Notes: generated by a model from the sequence alone, not told the origin. A DNA stretch of 64,000 bases from an uncultured Collinsella sp. (GCA_900757595.1 CAAEOL010000001.1:33374-97373); one strand, 5' to 3'; positions 29,224 to 39,385 are shown, counted from the stretch's first letter. Made by a program: numbers and translations.

Positions 29224-30261
29224 ATGGACCTGCCGATCGTCCTGTCCCATAAGACTGCTTGGCTGTACCACAACGTGGCGCGCCCGTCCGAGCCGCTCTC
29301 GCGAGCAAGCAGCCTATACGACGAGGACTCGCTTGCTAGCGAGGCGGAGCCGGCTGCGAGCCTGCCCAAATTGGGACTCGATGCCAAGGGGCTGAGGGCT
29401 TCAACGGCAGTTGGGATCGTTACCGACTATCTGGTTGCGCTTGGTATTCCACGAGAAGAGCTCGATCATATCGACACGCTCGTCAACTTCGATTTTGAGC
29501 GCTCGACGCCGGCTGGATTTAGGTGCCACGTGTTTGGGGCGCCGGTACCTCCAGGCCATCTTATCGAGGTGGCAGAGGGCCTTCTGGTGGTTGATGAGGC
29601 CATGTGCTTTGTCCAGGCGGGTTCGTGGATGAGTGAGCCCGAGCAGCTGGAATATGGCTACGAAATCTGCGCCCGATACCATTTGAATCATCTGTCGACA
29701 GGCGATTATATCGAGATGGGGCAGAGGTATACCGTTGCCGACTTGATTGCCTATTGCAATGAGAACCGATCTCGTCAGGGGGCTATACGCGCGGCCGCCG
29801 TGCTCAAGCGCGTGCACGATGGCGCGCGGTCGCCCATGGAGACGGCCACCGCAATCATGGTCGTAGCAAAACGTTTCCAGGGCGGGCTGGGATACGCCAA
29901 AATCGAGCTCAACCATAGGGTCGATGTTCCCAACGAGTTCAAGTGTCTCGCAAAGGCCGGGTATTTCGAGATTGACGTATATGCGCCTGCGAGCGGTACG
30001 GGGATTGAATACAACGGCTCGGACCATCTTGATAAACAGCGCAGCGCGTCGGATGCGGAGCGTATGACCGTACTGAGCGCGCTGGGCTTTAGGATGATCG
30101 TCCTCACCGGGACTCAGTTTGCCCATCAGCTGCAATTGCACCGGGCGATGAACGCCATTGCGCTCGCTATGGGCCTCAAGTGCGACCGAAGCGAAGCGTT
30201 CCAAAAGCGGCAGAACGACCTTCGAGAATTCGTGATTCGCCACTGGGACGGCGGCCTCTAG
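29224..30261 (+). CDS. Uncharacterised protein with C-terminal Vsr/DUF559-like endonuclease fold
   Basis: A 345-residue protein of no assigned function. The N-terminal 200 residues carry no motif I recognise. The C-terminal part, from about residue 235, reads AGYFEIDVYAPASGTGIEYN and then GSDHLDKQR, ending with GFRMIVLTGTQ. That resembles the D..ExN..H pattern of the Vsr/DUF559 branch of PD-(D/E)XK nucleases. GGAGGG precedes the ATG. Two copies of the CCATCACAACATTCGA palindrome flank the gene in direct orientation at 29058 and 30300. It could be a stand-alone nuclease, a toxin-like protein or part of a mobile unit. Confidence 0.6.
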   Translation: MDLPIVLSHKTAWLYHNVARPSEPLSRASSLYDEDSLASEAEPAASLPKLGLDAKGLRASTAVGIVTDYLVALGIPREELDHIDTLVNFDFERSTPAGFRCHVFGAPVPPGHLIEVAEGLLVVDEAMCFVQAGSWMSEPEQLEYGYEICARYHLNHLSTGDYIEMGQRYTVADLIAYCNENRSRQGAIRAAAVLKRVHDGARSPMETATAIMVVAKRFQGGLGYAKIELNHRVDVPNEFKCLAKAGYFEIDVYAPASGTGIEYNGSDHLDKQRSASDAERMTVLSALGFRMIVLTGTQFAHQLQLHRAMNAIALAMGLKCDRSEAFQKRQNDLREFVIRHWDGGL

Positions 30262-30299
30262 GGGCGCTTTGGTCTTTCTACGGGGTGCCGTGGGCAGGC

Positions 30300-30362
30300 A
30301 AACCATCACAACATTCGACGTTTTTTGCCAAAAACGGGAAAAGCATCGAATGTTGTGATGGT
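30300..30362. repeat. CCATCACAACATTCGA palindromic element, copy 2
   Basis: Nearly identical to copy 1 at 29058 (arms unchanged, loop differs by single bases). It lies 39 bp after the endonuclease-like gene. Confidence 0.88.
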
Positions 30363-30496
30363 CTGTGTGTTGAGGATGGGCTTGGGAAGTCCGTTTTGCT
30401 CGAAGCGACCTGTCCTGTCGTACGGGTGTCGGCATGATTCTCTCGTGGGGTATTATGTTTTCCGAAGAATAAAACGCCGCGTGAGGGGAGGGTTGC

Positions 30497-31552
30497 GTGG
30501 ACGGGCACGTGCAACATGACGGCTTTGGCCGCGATATCAACTACCTGCGCATTGCCGTTACCGACAAGTGCAATTTCCGCTGCATTTACTGCATGCCGGC
30601 CGATGGCGTGGCGCCCCGTGCACACGACGAGCTACTCAGCGCCGAGGAAATCGCCCGCTTTGTGCGCTTGGTGGCGGGGGAGGGCATTCGCCGCGTACGC
30701 CTGACGGGCGGCGAGCCGCTGGTCAGCCGCCGTATCATCCCGCTCATTCGCGACATCCGCGCGATTCCGCGGATCGAGGACATCTCGCTCACCACCAACG
30801 GAGCCCTGCTGCCCAAGCTGGCGCCGCAGCTCAAGGACGCGGGGCTTAACCGCGTCAACATTTCGCTCGACACGCTCGACCCTACGCTCTTTGGAAAGAT
30901 CACGCGCCTGGGTCGACTCGAGCAGACCATGGCTGGCATCGACGCGGCGCTGGCTTGGGGCTTTGAGCCCGTTAAGGTCAACTGCGTTGTTGTGCGCCGG
31001 CTCAACCAGGATGTGGCGGCCCTCGCACGACTGACCGTCGACCGCCCCATCCACCTGCGCTTTATCGAATACATGCCCATCGGCGACGAGCGCACGAGCT
31101 CGCATTGCGCCGTGGACCCTCACGCACCCACGCTCAACCCCGAGTTGTGGGATGCGAGCGACAGCGTGCCGAGCGACGAGCTGCGGGCGCGCGTCAATGC
31201 CGGGGCCGCCGCGATGGGTCTGGGCGAGCTCGAACCGCTTGACATCACCGACGCTCCTGCCGGCGCGGGCCCCGCGCGCTATTGGCGCTTTCCGGGCGCG
31301 GCGGGAACGGTCGGCTTCATCAGCGCCATGTCCAACCATTTTTGCGCGAGCTGCAACCGCCTGCGCCTGACGGCCGATGGCAACGTGCGTCCGTGCCTGT
31401 TCAGCGATGCCGAGTATTCGGTGCGCGAGGCGTTGCGCCGTGGTGATGATATGCAGGTACTTTCGATTTGGCGCGTTGCCGTGGCCCACAAACCGCAGGA
31501 ACACGCGATAATTGAGGGCACGCAACGATTTATGTCCCAAATCGGAGGATGA
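30497..31552 (+). CDS. moaA: GTP 3',8-cyclase MoaA (radical SAM)
   Basis: A 351-residue radical SAM enzyme of molybdenum-cofactor synthesis. The SAM cluster motif is CNFRCIYC, the family GGEPLVSRR follows, and the C-terminal second cluster is FCASCNRLRLTADGNVRPC. The arginine-finger double-Gly tail seen in many MoaA proteins is present as SQIGG. The start is GTG 30497 with GAGGGGAGGG upstream. It overlaps the Shine-Dalgarno of the downstream MoaC-MobB fusion, so the two are one operon. Confidence 0.94.
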   Translation: MDGHVQHDGFGRDINYLRIAVTDKCNFRCIYCMPADGVAPRAHDELLSAEEIARFVRLVAGEGIRRVRLTGGEPLVSRRIIPLIRDIRAIPRIEDISLTTNGALLPKLAPQLKDAGLNRVNISLDTLDPTLFGKITRLGRLEQTMAGIDAALAWGFEPVKVNCVVVRRLNQDVAALARLTVDRPIHLRFIEYMPIGDERTSSHCAVDPHAPTLNPELWDASDSVPSDELRARVNAGAAAMGLGELEPLDITDAPAGAGPARYWRFPGAAGTVGFISAMSNHFCASCNRLRLTADGNVRPCLFSDAEYSVREALRRGDDMQVLSIWRVAVAHKPQEHAIIEGTQRFMSQIGG

Positions 31553-31556
31553 TCAT

Positions 31557-32858
31557 ATGGCCAAGAGCAGGTACGCCGATGCCACCAAGGCCGCTCGCAG
31601 GGCCGCGATGTCTGCCCATAAAGCCACGGCTGCTGCCAGCAACACCGCTGGGTCCGCGGCGGTACAGCCGTCCGCCGGCACTGCTGCCGAGCCCGCCCGC
31701 GACGCCCGCCGCGACGAGCTGACGCACGTGGATGCCAAGGGCGAGGTGCGCATGGTTGACGTGTCCGACAAGGCCGAGACCCATCGCATTGCCATCGCCG
31801 AGGGCACGATTCTTATGCACCCCGAGACGCAGGCCATGGTGCTGCAGGATGGCGCTAAAAAGGGCGACGTGCTCGCTTGCGCACGCGTTGCGGGCATCAT
31901 GGCCATCAAACGTACGAGTGACATCATCCCCATGTGCCATCCGTTGCTCATTACCAAGAGTAAGTGCGATATCGAGCCTATCGCGCCGGCGGGGACGCCT
32001 GCCGAGGACGTGCCCGAGGGCTGGGCGCCGCCGCGCGCGGACGGGCAGGTTGGCTTTCATGTGTTGGTCACGGCGGGCGTGACGGGCAAGACGGGTATTG
32101 AGATGGAGGCCCTGACCGGCGCGAGTGCCGCGTGCCTCACGATCTATGACATGTGCAAGGCGGTCGACCGCGGTATGGAGATCGTCGACGTGCGCCTGCT
32201 GCACAAGGAGGGCGGCCGCTCGGGCGTGTGGGATCGCGCAGGGCGTCAGGCCGCTGCTGTTGAAGCCGTGGCCGCTGACGGTGCCGCGCCCGCGAGCGCA
32301 TCCGTCGCCGTCGCGCCCGCAGCTCCGACACCGGCCGTCCCCGCGATCGCGTTTATCGGCTACCAAAACTCGGGCAAGACCACGCTCGTCGAGAAGGTCA
32401 TTGCCGAGCTCACCCGCCGCGGCCTGCGCGTGGGTTCGCTCAAGCATCATGGGCATCATGGCTTTGATATCGACGTGCCCGCTAAGGATACCTGGCGCCA
32501 TCACCAGGCCGGATCCAAACACGTGGGGCTCATCTGCGCTACGCGCTGGGCGGAGTACGCCGACACGCGCGAGGAGGACGAGATGCCCGCGCGCGAGCTG
32601 CTGTCGCGCTACAACGATGTCGACGTGGTGATCATCGAGGGCTACAAGACCGAGGGCTTCGACAACATCGTCGTCGCGCGATCGGGTGTGGATCGCCTGC
32701 GCGGCAAGAGCTCGCTTGACTTGGTCGACGGTCGCACGCTGGCGCTTGCCTGCAATGAGGCCCTGGCGCGTCAGGCCTTCGACGCCGGCTTCGCGACCCG
32801 AGCCATCAACATCAACGACGCCCGAGCCATCTGCGACCTTATCCAAGATCACCTTTAG
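31557..32858 (+). CDS. moaC: MoaC-MobB fusion protein (cPMP synthase plus molybdopterin-guanine dinucleotide GTPase)
   Basis: A 433-residue fusion. After a ~50-residue Ala-rich leader comes MoaC (residues ~55-240): THVDAKGEVRMVDVSDK, the active-site CHPLLITK and the KTGIEMEALTGAS and TIYDMCKA motifs. An Ala/Pro-rich linker of about 30 residues leads to MobB (from ~265): P-loop GYQNSGKTTLVEKVI, GSLKHHGHHGFDID, and DVVIIEGYKTEG. MoaC acts with MoaA to make cyclic pyranopterin; MobB binds GTP late in the pathway. Joining a first-step and a last-step enzyme is unusual. TCGGAGG precedes the ATG. Confidence 0.92.
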   Translation: MAKSRYADATKAARRAAMSAHKATAAASNTAGSAAVQPSAGTAAEPARDARRDELTHVDAKGEVRMVDVSDKAETHRIAIAEGTILMHPETQAMVLQDGAKKGDVLACARVAGIMAIKRTSDIIPMCHPLLITKSKCDIEPIAPAGTPAEDVPEGWAPPRADGQVGFHVLVTAGVTGKTGIEMEALTGASAACLTIYDMCKAVDRGMEIVDVRLLHKEGGRSGVWDRAGRQAAAVEAVAADGAAPASASVAVAPAAPTPAVPAIAFIGYQNSGKTTLVEKVIAELTRRGLRVGSLKHHGHHGFDIDVPAKDTWRHHQAGSKHVGLICATRWAEYADTREEDEMPARELLSRYNDVDVVIIEGYKTEGFDNIVVARSGVDRLRGKSSLDLVDGRTLALACNEALARQAFDAGFATRAININDARAICDLIQDHL

Positions 32859-32885
32859 GGGCCGGCTCGCTGCGCTGCCATAACA

Positions 32886-32914
32886 TGCCAAAAAGGGACA
32901 GGTTTATTTTGGCA
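32886..32914. repeat. TGCCAA-type palindromic element
   Basis: TGCCAAAA and TTTTGGCA form the arms; the interior holds AAGGGACAGG. It matches the minus-strand element at 7185-7212. Confidence 0.55.
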
Positions 32915-32939
32915 GGTTTTATCTGGGCAAACGCCATTT

Positions 32940-32972
32940 CCACCACAAAGGGGCCAGGCACCTTTGTGGTGG
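32940..32972. repeat. CCACCAC palindromic element, copy 2
   Basis: Same perfect 12-bp arms as at 22455; the loop is GGCCAGGCA instead of GGACAGGCA. It lies 25 bp after the TGCCAA-type element in the gap before the MFS gene. Confidence 0.85.
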
Positions 32973-33146
32973 ATTTTGCTTTGGTAGATGTGTGGGACAT
33001 GCCTTACAATCTACCAAGTAGTTCATGACGGGCGAAAAACGGAGAAAAGGGGCTTGATGCGTCCTTAATGTTTCATGCGGATAGATTGATTTGACAGACG
33101 GTGGCGAATGCCCGCCGTCCACATTCGTATGAAACAAGGAGTCTCC

Positions 33147-34427
33147 ATGCTCGTCTCTCTTTTCTCAAAGCCTCAATCATCGCTTTCCGTGCAGGCAAAG
33201 CGCCTGGTGGCGATGCGCTTTCTCATCTACACCGGTTTTCAGACCAGCTACTTTATCGGCGTTATCGGAACACTCACCTATGCGGACGGCGCTTCGGTCA
33301 TCGCGACATCGCTGGCTGTCCTGTTTATGAATGTATTTGTGATCCTGGGATCCTTTGCGGGTGGCGCGGAGCTCGACGCCTGGGGTCCGCGCCGCCATTT
33401 CTTGCTGAGCATCATCGGCGCTCTCGCAACTGGCACGGCAATCATCGCTTTTGGTAGCGCGACCGGCGTCGTCCTGCTCGGCGCGGTGTTCCTAGGCTTT
33501 ACGATGGGATTCGCTCAGCCCATTGCCACGTCCTATCCGGCCTATCTCACCAATGACCCCGTCGAGCTCAAAGACATCAACTCCGCCATTGCCATGTTCT
33601 CAAACGTGAGTATCATCGTCGGACCCACGTTGGGCGGCTTTGTCGCGGCTGCTGCATCGTCACGCGCGGTGTTCGTGCTCATGATGCTCTTTACCGTGCT
33701 GGCGCTCGTTGCCGGCTGGGGCTTTAGGTCGCAGACCAGCCATGTCGCCGGGCATGCGGATGCCGATTCGGCAGAGGAAGGGGAGCGTGCGGGACAAAGC
33801 TCCAACCCCAGCACGTCCGCCCGCGCCACCTTCGCAGCCAGCATCAAGACAGTCTTCACCAACAGCGTCCTCGCGCTACTTTTCTGCATCATTTTTCTTT
33901 CGAACTTTGGCTACGGAGCCTTCGATCCGCTGGAGTCGTTCTTCTACCGCGATGTCCTGCACGTCGGCGTTGAGTGGATGGGTTGGCTCTCGTCTGCCTC
34001 GGGCGTGGGCGCGGTGCTGGGTGCTGTGCTCGCGCTCCGCTTGCCGCCGCACCTGGTCAGCCTTAAAACCTTGCTCGTGGCGCTCATGTCCGTGGGCCTG
34101 GGAAGCCTGCTCTATGTGGGGACGCCGTACGTGGGCGTGGCCCTCGTCGGCCAGATCGCCCTGGGCATAGCTTGGGGCGTCGTCAACCCGCTCCACAACA
34201 CCATTGTGCAAACGACGGCTCCGCTCGAGCAACTCGGTCACGTGAACTCGGTCATGGGCTTTGGCAATATGTTTGCCGGCGTGGCCCCGCTGGCGATTGC
34301 CCCGTGGCTGGCGGCGACGTTTGGCGTGCAGCAGACGCTCATCGGAGCAGGCATGGTCGTGACGGCAGTCCCCGCGGCGTTGCTGCTGTTTGGGCGCCGG
34401 CATTTTGATCGTGCCGCAAGGCAGTAA
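33147..34427 (+). CDS. MFS transporter
   Basis: A 426-residue polytopic transporter of the major facilitator superfamily. Twelve hydrophobic stretches are plausible, split by a charged cytoplasmic loop around residues 195-235 (HADADSAEEGERAGQSS). A loop motif GAELDAWGPRRHFL fits the MFS motif A position (normally GxLaDrxGrr). The substrate is unknown; similarity is to drug or enterobactin-type exporters. ATG 33147 with CAAGGAG upstream is preferred over the in-frame ATG at 33129. Confidence 0.85.
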   Translation: MLVSLFSKPQSSLSVQAKRLVAMRFLIYTGFQTSYFIGVIGTLTYADGASVIATSLAVLFMNVFVILGSFAGGAELDAWGPRRHFLLSIIGALATGTAIIAFGSATGVVLLGAVFLGFTMGFAQPIATSYPAYLTNDPVELKDINSAIAMFSNVSIIVGPTLGGFVAAAASSRAVFVLMMLFTVLALVAGWGFRSQTSHVAGHADADSAEEGERAGQSSNPSTSARATFAASIKTVFTNSVLALLFCIIFLSNFGYGAFDPLESFFYRDVLHVGVEWMGWLSSASGVGAVLGAVLALRLPPHLVSLKTLLVALMSVGLGSLLYVGTPYVGVALVGQIALGIAWGVVNPLHNTIVQTTAPLEQLGHVNSVMGFGNMFAGVAPLAIAPWLAATFGVQQTLIGAGMVVTAVPAALLLFGRRHFDRAARQ

Positions 34428-34492
34428 AACCCATCACAACATTCGATGAAAATCGCGATTTTGCCGAAAAACGTCGAATGTTGTGATGGTTT
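34426..34492. repeat. CCATCACAACATTCGA palindromic element, copy 3
   Basis: Same outer arms as copies 1 and 2, but the inner part is GATGAAAATCGCGATTTTGCC as in copy 4 at 46648, so two loop subtypes exist. It starts at the MFS stop codon and may act as its terminator. Confidence 0.85.
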
Positions 34493-34510
34493 GGCCCGCA
34501 AACGTCGCAA

Positions 34511-34543
34511 CCACCACAAAGGGGCCAGGCACCTTTGTGGTGG
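34511..34543. repeat. CCACCAC palindromic element, copy 3
   Basis: Perfect 12-bp arms with loop GGCCAGGCA, followed by TTTTTGC, so it could terminate transcription. It lies 18 bp after a CCATCACAACATTCGA element. Confidence 0.85.
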
Positions 34544-34637
34544 TTTTTGCTTTGACGGGCCGCGCCTGTGCCTTGGTATACCATGTACGCCGTTCACGAC
34601 CACACCCCACACCGCCGCACAACCCAGAAAGGCCCCC

Positions 34638-35459
34638 ATGGACACCATCTTCAGCCACATCAAAGCCGTGTTCTGCGATATCGACGGCACGCTGCTCACG
34701 AGCCAGCACACGGTGTCCCCGCGCACCGTGGCGGCGATCCGCGCCCTGCGCGAGCGCAGCGTGCTCTTTGGCCTGTGCACCGGGCGCGACGCCCACGCGA
34801 CCGAGGTCATGTACGAGCTCTGGGGCATCGAAGGCCTGGTGGACGTGCTCGTGGGCTGCGGTGGCGCCGAGGTTATCGACCGCGCGCACGACACCAACGA
34901 GCTGAGCTACCCGCTGCCAGGCGAGACCATCGCGCGCATCTGCAAGCACATGGCGGACCTTCCGGCAACGCCCGTCTGCCCCCGAGACGGCGTGTTCTAC
35001 GTGCCCGAGAGCAACGCGTGCGTCGAGCACCTGTCGCGCGTCGACGGCGTGCCCTACCAGGTGGTCGATTTTGCCGAGTTCTTGCGCGAGCCGCAGCCCA
35101 AGGTGATGTTTACCATGGCGCCCGAGGTAATGCCGCGGGTGATTGAGCGGGCGTCGACGTTTGCCGATGACACTGTTAAGGCGGCGGCTCTGCAAACCAC
35201 GCAGCGGCTCTACGAGTTCATGGATCCGCGCGTGTCCAAGACGCGCGGCCTTGTGCGCGTGGCGGAGCTCAACGGCATGGAGCTTCAGAACATCTGCGTG
35301 TTTGGCGATGCCGATAACGACACCTGCATGGTGGCCGACGCCGGCGTGGGCGTGGCTATGGCAAACGGCAGCGACGCCACCCGTGCCGCCGCCGACTATG
35401 TAACCGCGAGCAACGACGAAGACGGCATCGCGATCTTTATCGAGGAGCATCTGCTGTAG
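34638..35459 (+). CDS. Cof-type HAD-superfamily hydrolase
   Basis: A 273-residue HAD phosphatase of subclass IIB. The nucleophile motif is FCDIDGTLLTSQHTVSPRT, motif II is CTGRDA, and the C-terminal GDADNDTCMVADAGVGVAMA holds the Mg-binding acids. The C2-type cap lies between residues ~85 and 185. Such enzymes dephosphorylate sugar phosphates or flavin precursors; the substrate is not predictable. GAAAGGCCCCC precedes ATG 34638. Confidence 0.9.
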   Translation: MDTIFSHIKAVFCDIDGTLLTSQHTVSPRTVAAIRALRERSVLFGLCTGRDAHATEVMYELWGIEGLVDVLVGCGGAEVIDRAHDTNELSYPLPGETIARICKHMADLPATPVCPRDGVFYVPESNACVEHLSRVDGVPYQVVDFAEFLREPQPKVMFTMAPEVMPRVIERASTFADDTVKAAALQTTQRLYEFMDPRVSKTRGLVRVAELNGMELQNICVFGDADNDTCMVADAGVGVAMANGSDATRAAADYVTASNDEDGIAIFIEEHLL

Positions 35460-35472
35460 CGCCGGGGGAGAA

Positions 35473-35506
35473 CCACCGCAAAGGGGACAGGCGCCTTTTG
35501 CGGTGG
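35473..35506. repeat. CCACCAC palindromic element, copy 4 (covariant)
   Basis: Arms CCACCGCAAAGG and CCTTTTGCGGTGG: the A-to-G change in the left arm is matched by T-to-C in the right arm, keeping the stem apart from one extra T. It lies 13 bp after the HAD gene. Confidence 0.8.
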
Positions 35507-35967
35507 CCTCAGGCGATTTGGGCGAATTGATGCCTAAAATCTTCGCGTAAATTCAAATAACGTCGTTTAAACATCACGCTTTTAACCACCGATGGGTTAA
35601 AGATATTCTCATCAGTTTGGTAGGATATTCCTCCCGGGTAATGACACACCGCTCACGGTCGATTTTCGACCGTTCGCAGGATGTATGCTCTTGAGCAAAA
35701 TGTTGTGCAAATAAATAAAATGCTATTAAAAAACTGATAACTGGCTTAATTACCAGCAGAAATAGATATTTCATAGCGAATAAACGAAGGTAAATCCGAG
35801 CAAATGTCAAGAGAATTGAGAATTCGCTACAAAACTATCGGTTTTTTTTGCTTAGATGTTCAAACAATCGTTACAATATGCATTACTAAGCGTGCGCAAT
35901 TACAGATTGCGCAGATACGTTTGATAGTGAAAGAGCAAGATCGCGGTCTCTTGGGGAGGAGACATCG
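35507..35967. other. AT-rich non-coding region upstream of the pilus locus
   Basis: About 460 bp with markedly lower GC than the rest of the window, rich in A and T runs (for example around 35700-35740 and 35840-35850). No coding frame with a plausible start was found. It probably contains the pilus promoter and regulatory sites. GGGGAGGAG at 35953-35961 is the ribosome binding site of the adhesin. Confidence 0.6.
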
Positions 35968-38900
35968 ATGAAAGCGAATTCAGAAAAAACTAAGCAGAGC
36001 AATAAAGCGACGCGCCGTGTACTGGCAGGCGTTTTGTGCGGAGCATCCGTGTTGAGCCTGGTGCTGTCGCTCGTCATGCCCCCGATCTCGCAGGCCATTG
36101 CCAACGATGCCCAGACGTTTTCTGCCGAGGAACCTGTGATGGGGGGGGGGTTCCTCAAGTGAGTCTACTGATGTAGAAAACACCAACAACGGGGATACCG
36201 ACAACCAGAATAGTGACGATGCCGAAAACGGCGTGGGCGATGCCCAACCGGAGGAGCAGCCCAAGGACGAGTCGCAGGCAGAAGATAATGAAGCGGTCGA
36301 CGATGGCACTGTCTCGGTAGCCGAAGAAGCTGCGGAGAACGAAGAAGCAGCCACGGCTATTGCTAATGGCGGTGAATTGCGAGATAAGCTTCAGGGCGTT
36401 GGGGAAAATCAAGCTGTTAGCTTTGAGCTTGCGAACGATATCGACTATCCCGGCGAAATCAAACTTGAGAAGAGCGGCAGCAATATAACGCTGGACTTAA
36501 GCGGCCATAAAATCACGCATTCGGGCGACAATTCAAATAAGCCGCTCTTCAACATCACCAATAACGCGGCGCTTACAGTTAAAGATTCTAACCAAGGGTC
36601 TGATCAAAAGCAGACTTCGGATGGCGGCAATAATGGGCGAGTTGCCTCGATGGACTACGACACCAGCTCTGGCATTCCGACCAAACTCACGTATTACGTG
36701 ACCGAATCGACGCCGAGCGGTACGGGGACAACCGAGACTCTCTATAGGCACGAGGTCAGCATCAACGGTGCCATCGTGGGTACCGCTGCCGGCTCCACGA
36801 TGAGGCTCATCAACGTTTATGCGGGCGGTACGTTTAATCTTGATAGCGGTGTAATTACCCAACAGTATAATTGCAATGTTGGCAACCTCATCTATGCCGA
36901 GAACGGCTCTACCGTCAACATGAGCGGTGGCTATGTGTGTGGCGCTTCTAGCTCGGGTGCGGGCGCGGGCATTAAGGTGTCCAACGATAAAGGTAAGGCC
37001 TCGACCCTAAAACTGACCGGTGGCGTAATTGCCGGCAACAGCGCTCCTAGTGGCGGCGGTGTGTATGCTGGAGGTTCCACGGTCACCATAACTGGTGGCG
37101 TAATCTCCGGCAACAGCACACTTCCTTCTGGCACTGGTTTCGGCGGCGGCATCATGGCCGAAGGCGGCAGCGTCACTGTTTCCGGTGGCTACATCACTAA
37201 CAATAAATATGCCAATTTCTGTGGCCAAGATGGTTATGGCGATCATGGCGGCGCTGGACTTGCCGCTAGAAACGGTACTCATGTCACCATTTCGGGCGGC
37301 CAGATCACGGGCAACTATTCTGAGGAAGCAGGCGGCGGCGTTTACATTACCGATGTCGATCGACACGGGGCGAGTTCTCGCGAGACAATGGCATGGCTCA
37401 ACATTACGGGGGGAACTATTGCCGCAAATGTGAGCAACCGTTCCGAGGGTGCTGGCATTCGCGTGGGCCAGATGGTTGATGCGATGATAAAAGGTGCGTC
37501 AAAATCTACTCCAGTCTATATCACTAATAACTCCTGCATGTCTCGCTTTGACTGGGGCGGAGGCGGTATCTTTGTCCAGGGCGATTCGGATACCGCATCT
37601 AATGCGGGCAGGCTATTTGTCTATAACTCCTATATAAGCAGCAATGAGGCCGGTGGCTACGGTGGCGGCGTTGCGGTTTGCCCGACGGGCAAGACCTTGG
37701 TGACGAACACCTACGGCACAGCGATTTTTGGCAATACGTCTGCCAAAGATCAGCATGAGGCAAAAGATGATTATGATTCTACGAATAATAGCGGCAATGA
37801 AGGCACCCCTCACCTATCCGCTGGTGGCTACGAAGGCCTTGTCCACAAAAAGAACCAGGATACTGACGCCTACAATAGTCCTGACTTTCGCAAAAACGGT
37901 CACGCCGATTTCTTCCTTGCAGCGGAGGGTCACCGCGAGCCAATCGCGGCGGTGATTGGCAAAATGCTCGGTGGCGGTGATGCCGAATACTCGGGAAGTA
38001 AAGAGCTGACGCAAGCCATTACTATCCCTGCTAACGGTGGCGTACAGGTATATAACAGCATCGGTCTGAGCTCGGGTGTTCAAGCTGGAGACGCCGCGGC
38101 AACTGCCGCGCAGACAGCCGCGACAACCTTCATCACGGGCAATTATTCCTGGAACCATGGCGGCGGCATCATGTCGAACGGCGACCTGTACTTGGGCGTG
38201 CCTGCGGATACGTATGTCTATCCGAGCCTTAAGCTGAAGGCAACCAAGGCGCTGAAAATGAAAAATAAGCAGACCGAGGAAAGCATAGCGCTCGCCAAAG
38301 ACCAGTTCTCCTTCTCGGTCTACCGTAAGGATTCGGATGGCGTGACGGAGCCCTCTTGGAATGACAAGACATTCAACAGTGGCGGCTACACCTTGGTCGG
38401 AACCGCCAAGAATGATGCGGACGGTAACATCACCTTTGACCTTGGCGAACAGTTCATTGATAAGACTGTTGAGGCTAACAAGATTACATACTACTTGGTC
38501 GAAAATGCTGGCAATGATCTCGACATCACGTACGACCCAGCCGTGTACAAGATTGTGGTGACGGTTAGGGACAACCAAACGCTACTCATGAAGGTGCCGA
38601 GCAGGGAAAATCCAAACTCGGACGTTCCTCTTTACGTTCACAACTACACGATCACAAGCGTGAGTCCGGGAGATTCAACTAACTCGCTGGAAAAGGACGA
38701 CCAAGGCTATTATTCGATTAACGGCCCCGGCGGGGAAAAGACCTTCACCAACAAGTACACTCCGTACACCTCTACCGGCACCTGGACTCCTAAGGTGACC
38801 AAGGTCGTAAAGGGCGGCGAGATGAAGGAGTTTACGCTCGAGTTTGCGGATAATGCGGACTTCAAAAATGCCAAGACGGTTGTGACCAACCCCAAGAGCG

Positions 38901-39385
38901 AGATTATCACCACTGCCGACGGCGGCAAGTCCCAGACCCTGAGCTTCGACAAGATCGAGTACAAACTCGATCAACTCAACAAACTTCCGACTGACTCCAC
39001 TGGCCGCGGTGCAAGCAAGACCTTTACTTATTACGTTCGCGAGCAGCAGCCAGCCACGCCGTTTACGAACTATACGTACGACAAGTCGATTTATAAGATT
39101 ACGGTCAACGCGACTGACGACTCTGACCACCATATCAACGTCAATGCGACCTACAAGCAGATTCAGGATCGCGACGGCAAGCCAGTGACCAACGACACGG
39201 ATCACGACCTCACCGACAAGTCCACCCCCACCTTCACCAACACCTACTCCACCTCTTTGCCCCTTTCTGGTATGTCGGGCGTCACTCTGACGTACCTTGC
39301 CGGCGCGGCGATGCTTTGCGTCGCTGCGGCCTGGATGCACATTCGTCGCAAGGCGAATGCGAAGGGAGGTGAGCGTCGTGAATAA
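35968..39385 (+). pseudogene. Large sortase-anchored pilus adhesin, out of frame at a G10 tract (phase OFF)
   Basis: From ATG 35968 the frame gives a signal peptide (RRVLAGVLCGASVLSLVLSL, cleavage near SQAIAND) and then stops after GGGFLK. Removing one G (or adding two) joins the next frame, giving about 1,138 residues. Its parts are an acidic Asp/Glu/Asn-rich stalk; a beta-helix-like region (~residues 180-660) with repeated GGTVTISGG-type turns; two Spy0128/FctA-like isopeptide pilin domains (SFSVYRKDSDG, and EFTLEFADNADF onward); the sortase signal LPLSGMSG; a membrane span and a basic tail. By order and size it is the tip adhesin of the pilus encoded with the next two genes. Confidence 0.85.
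36141..36150 (+). repeat. Ten-G homopolymer in the adhesin coding region
   Basis: GAT is followed by exactly ten G and then TTCC. In the start-codon frame G10 leads to a stop four codons after the tract; G9 or G12 would be in frame with the 1,050-codon remainder. Long G runs are typical contingency loci that change length by slipped-strand mispairing. Confidence 0.9.
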
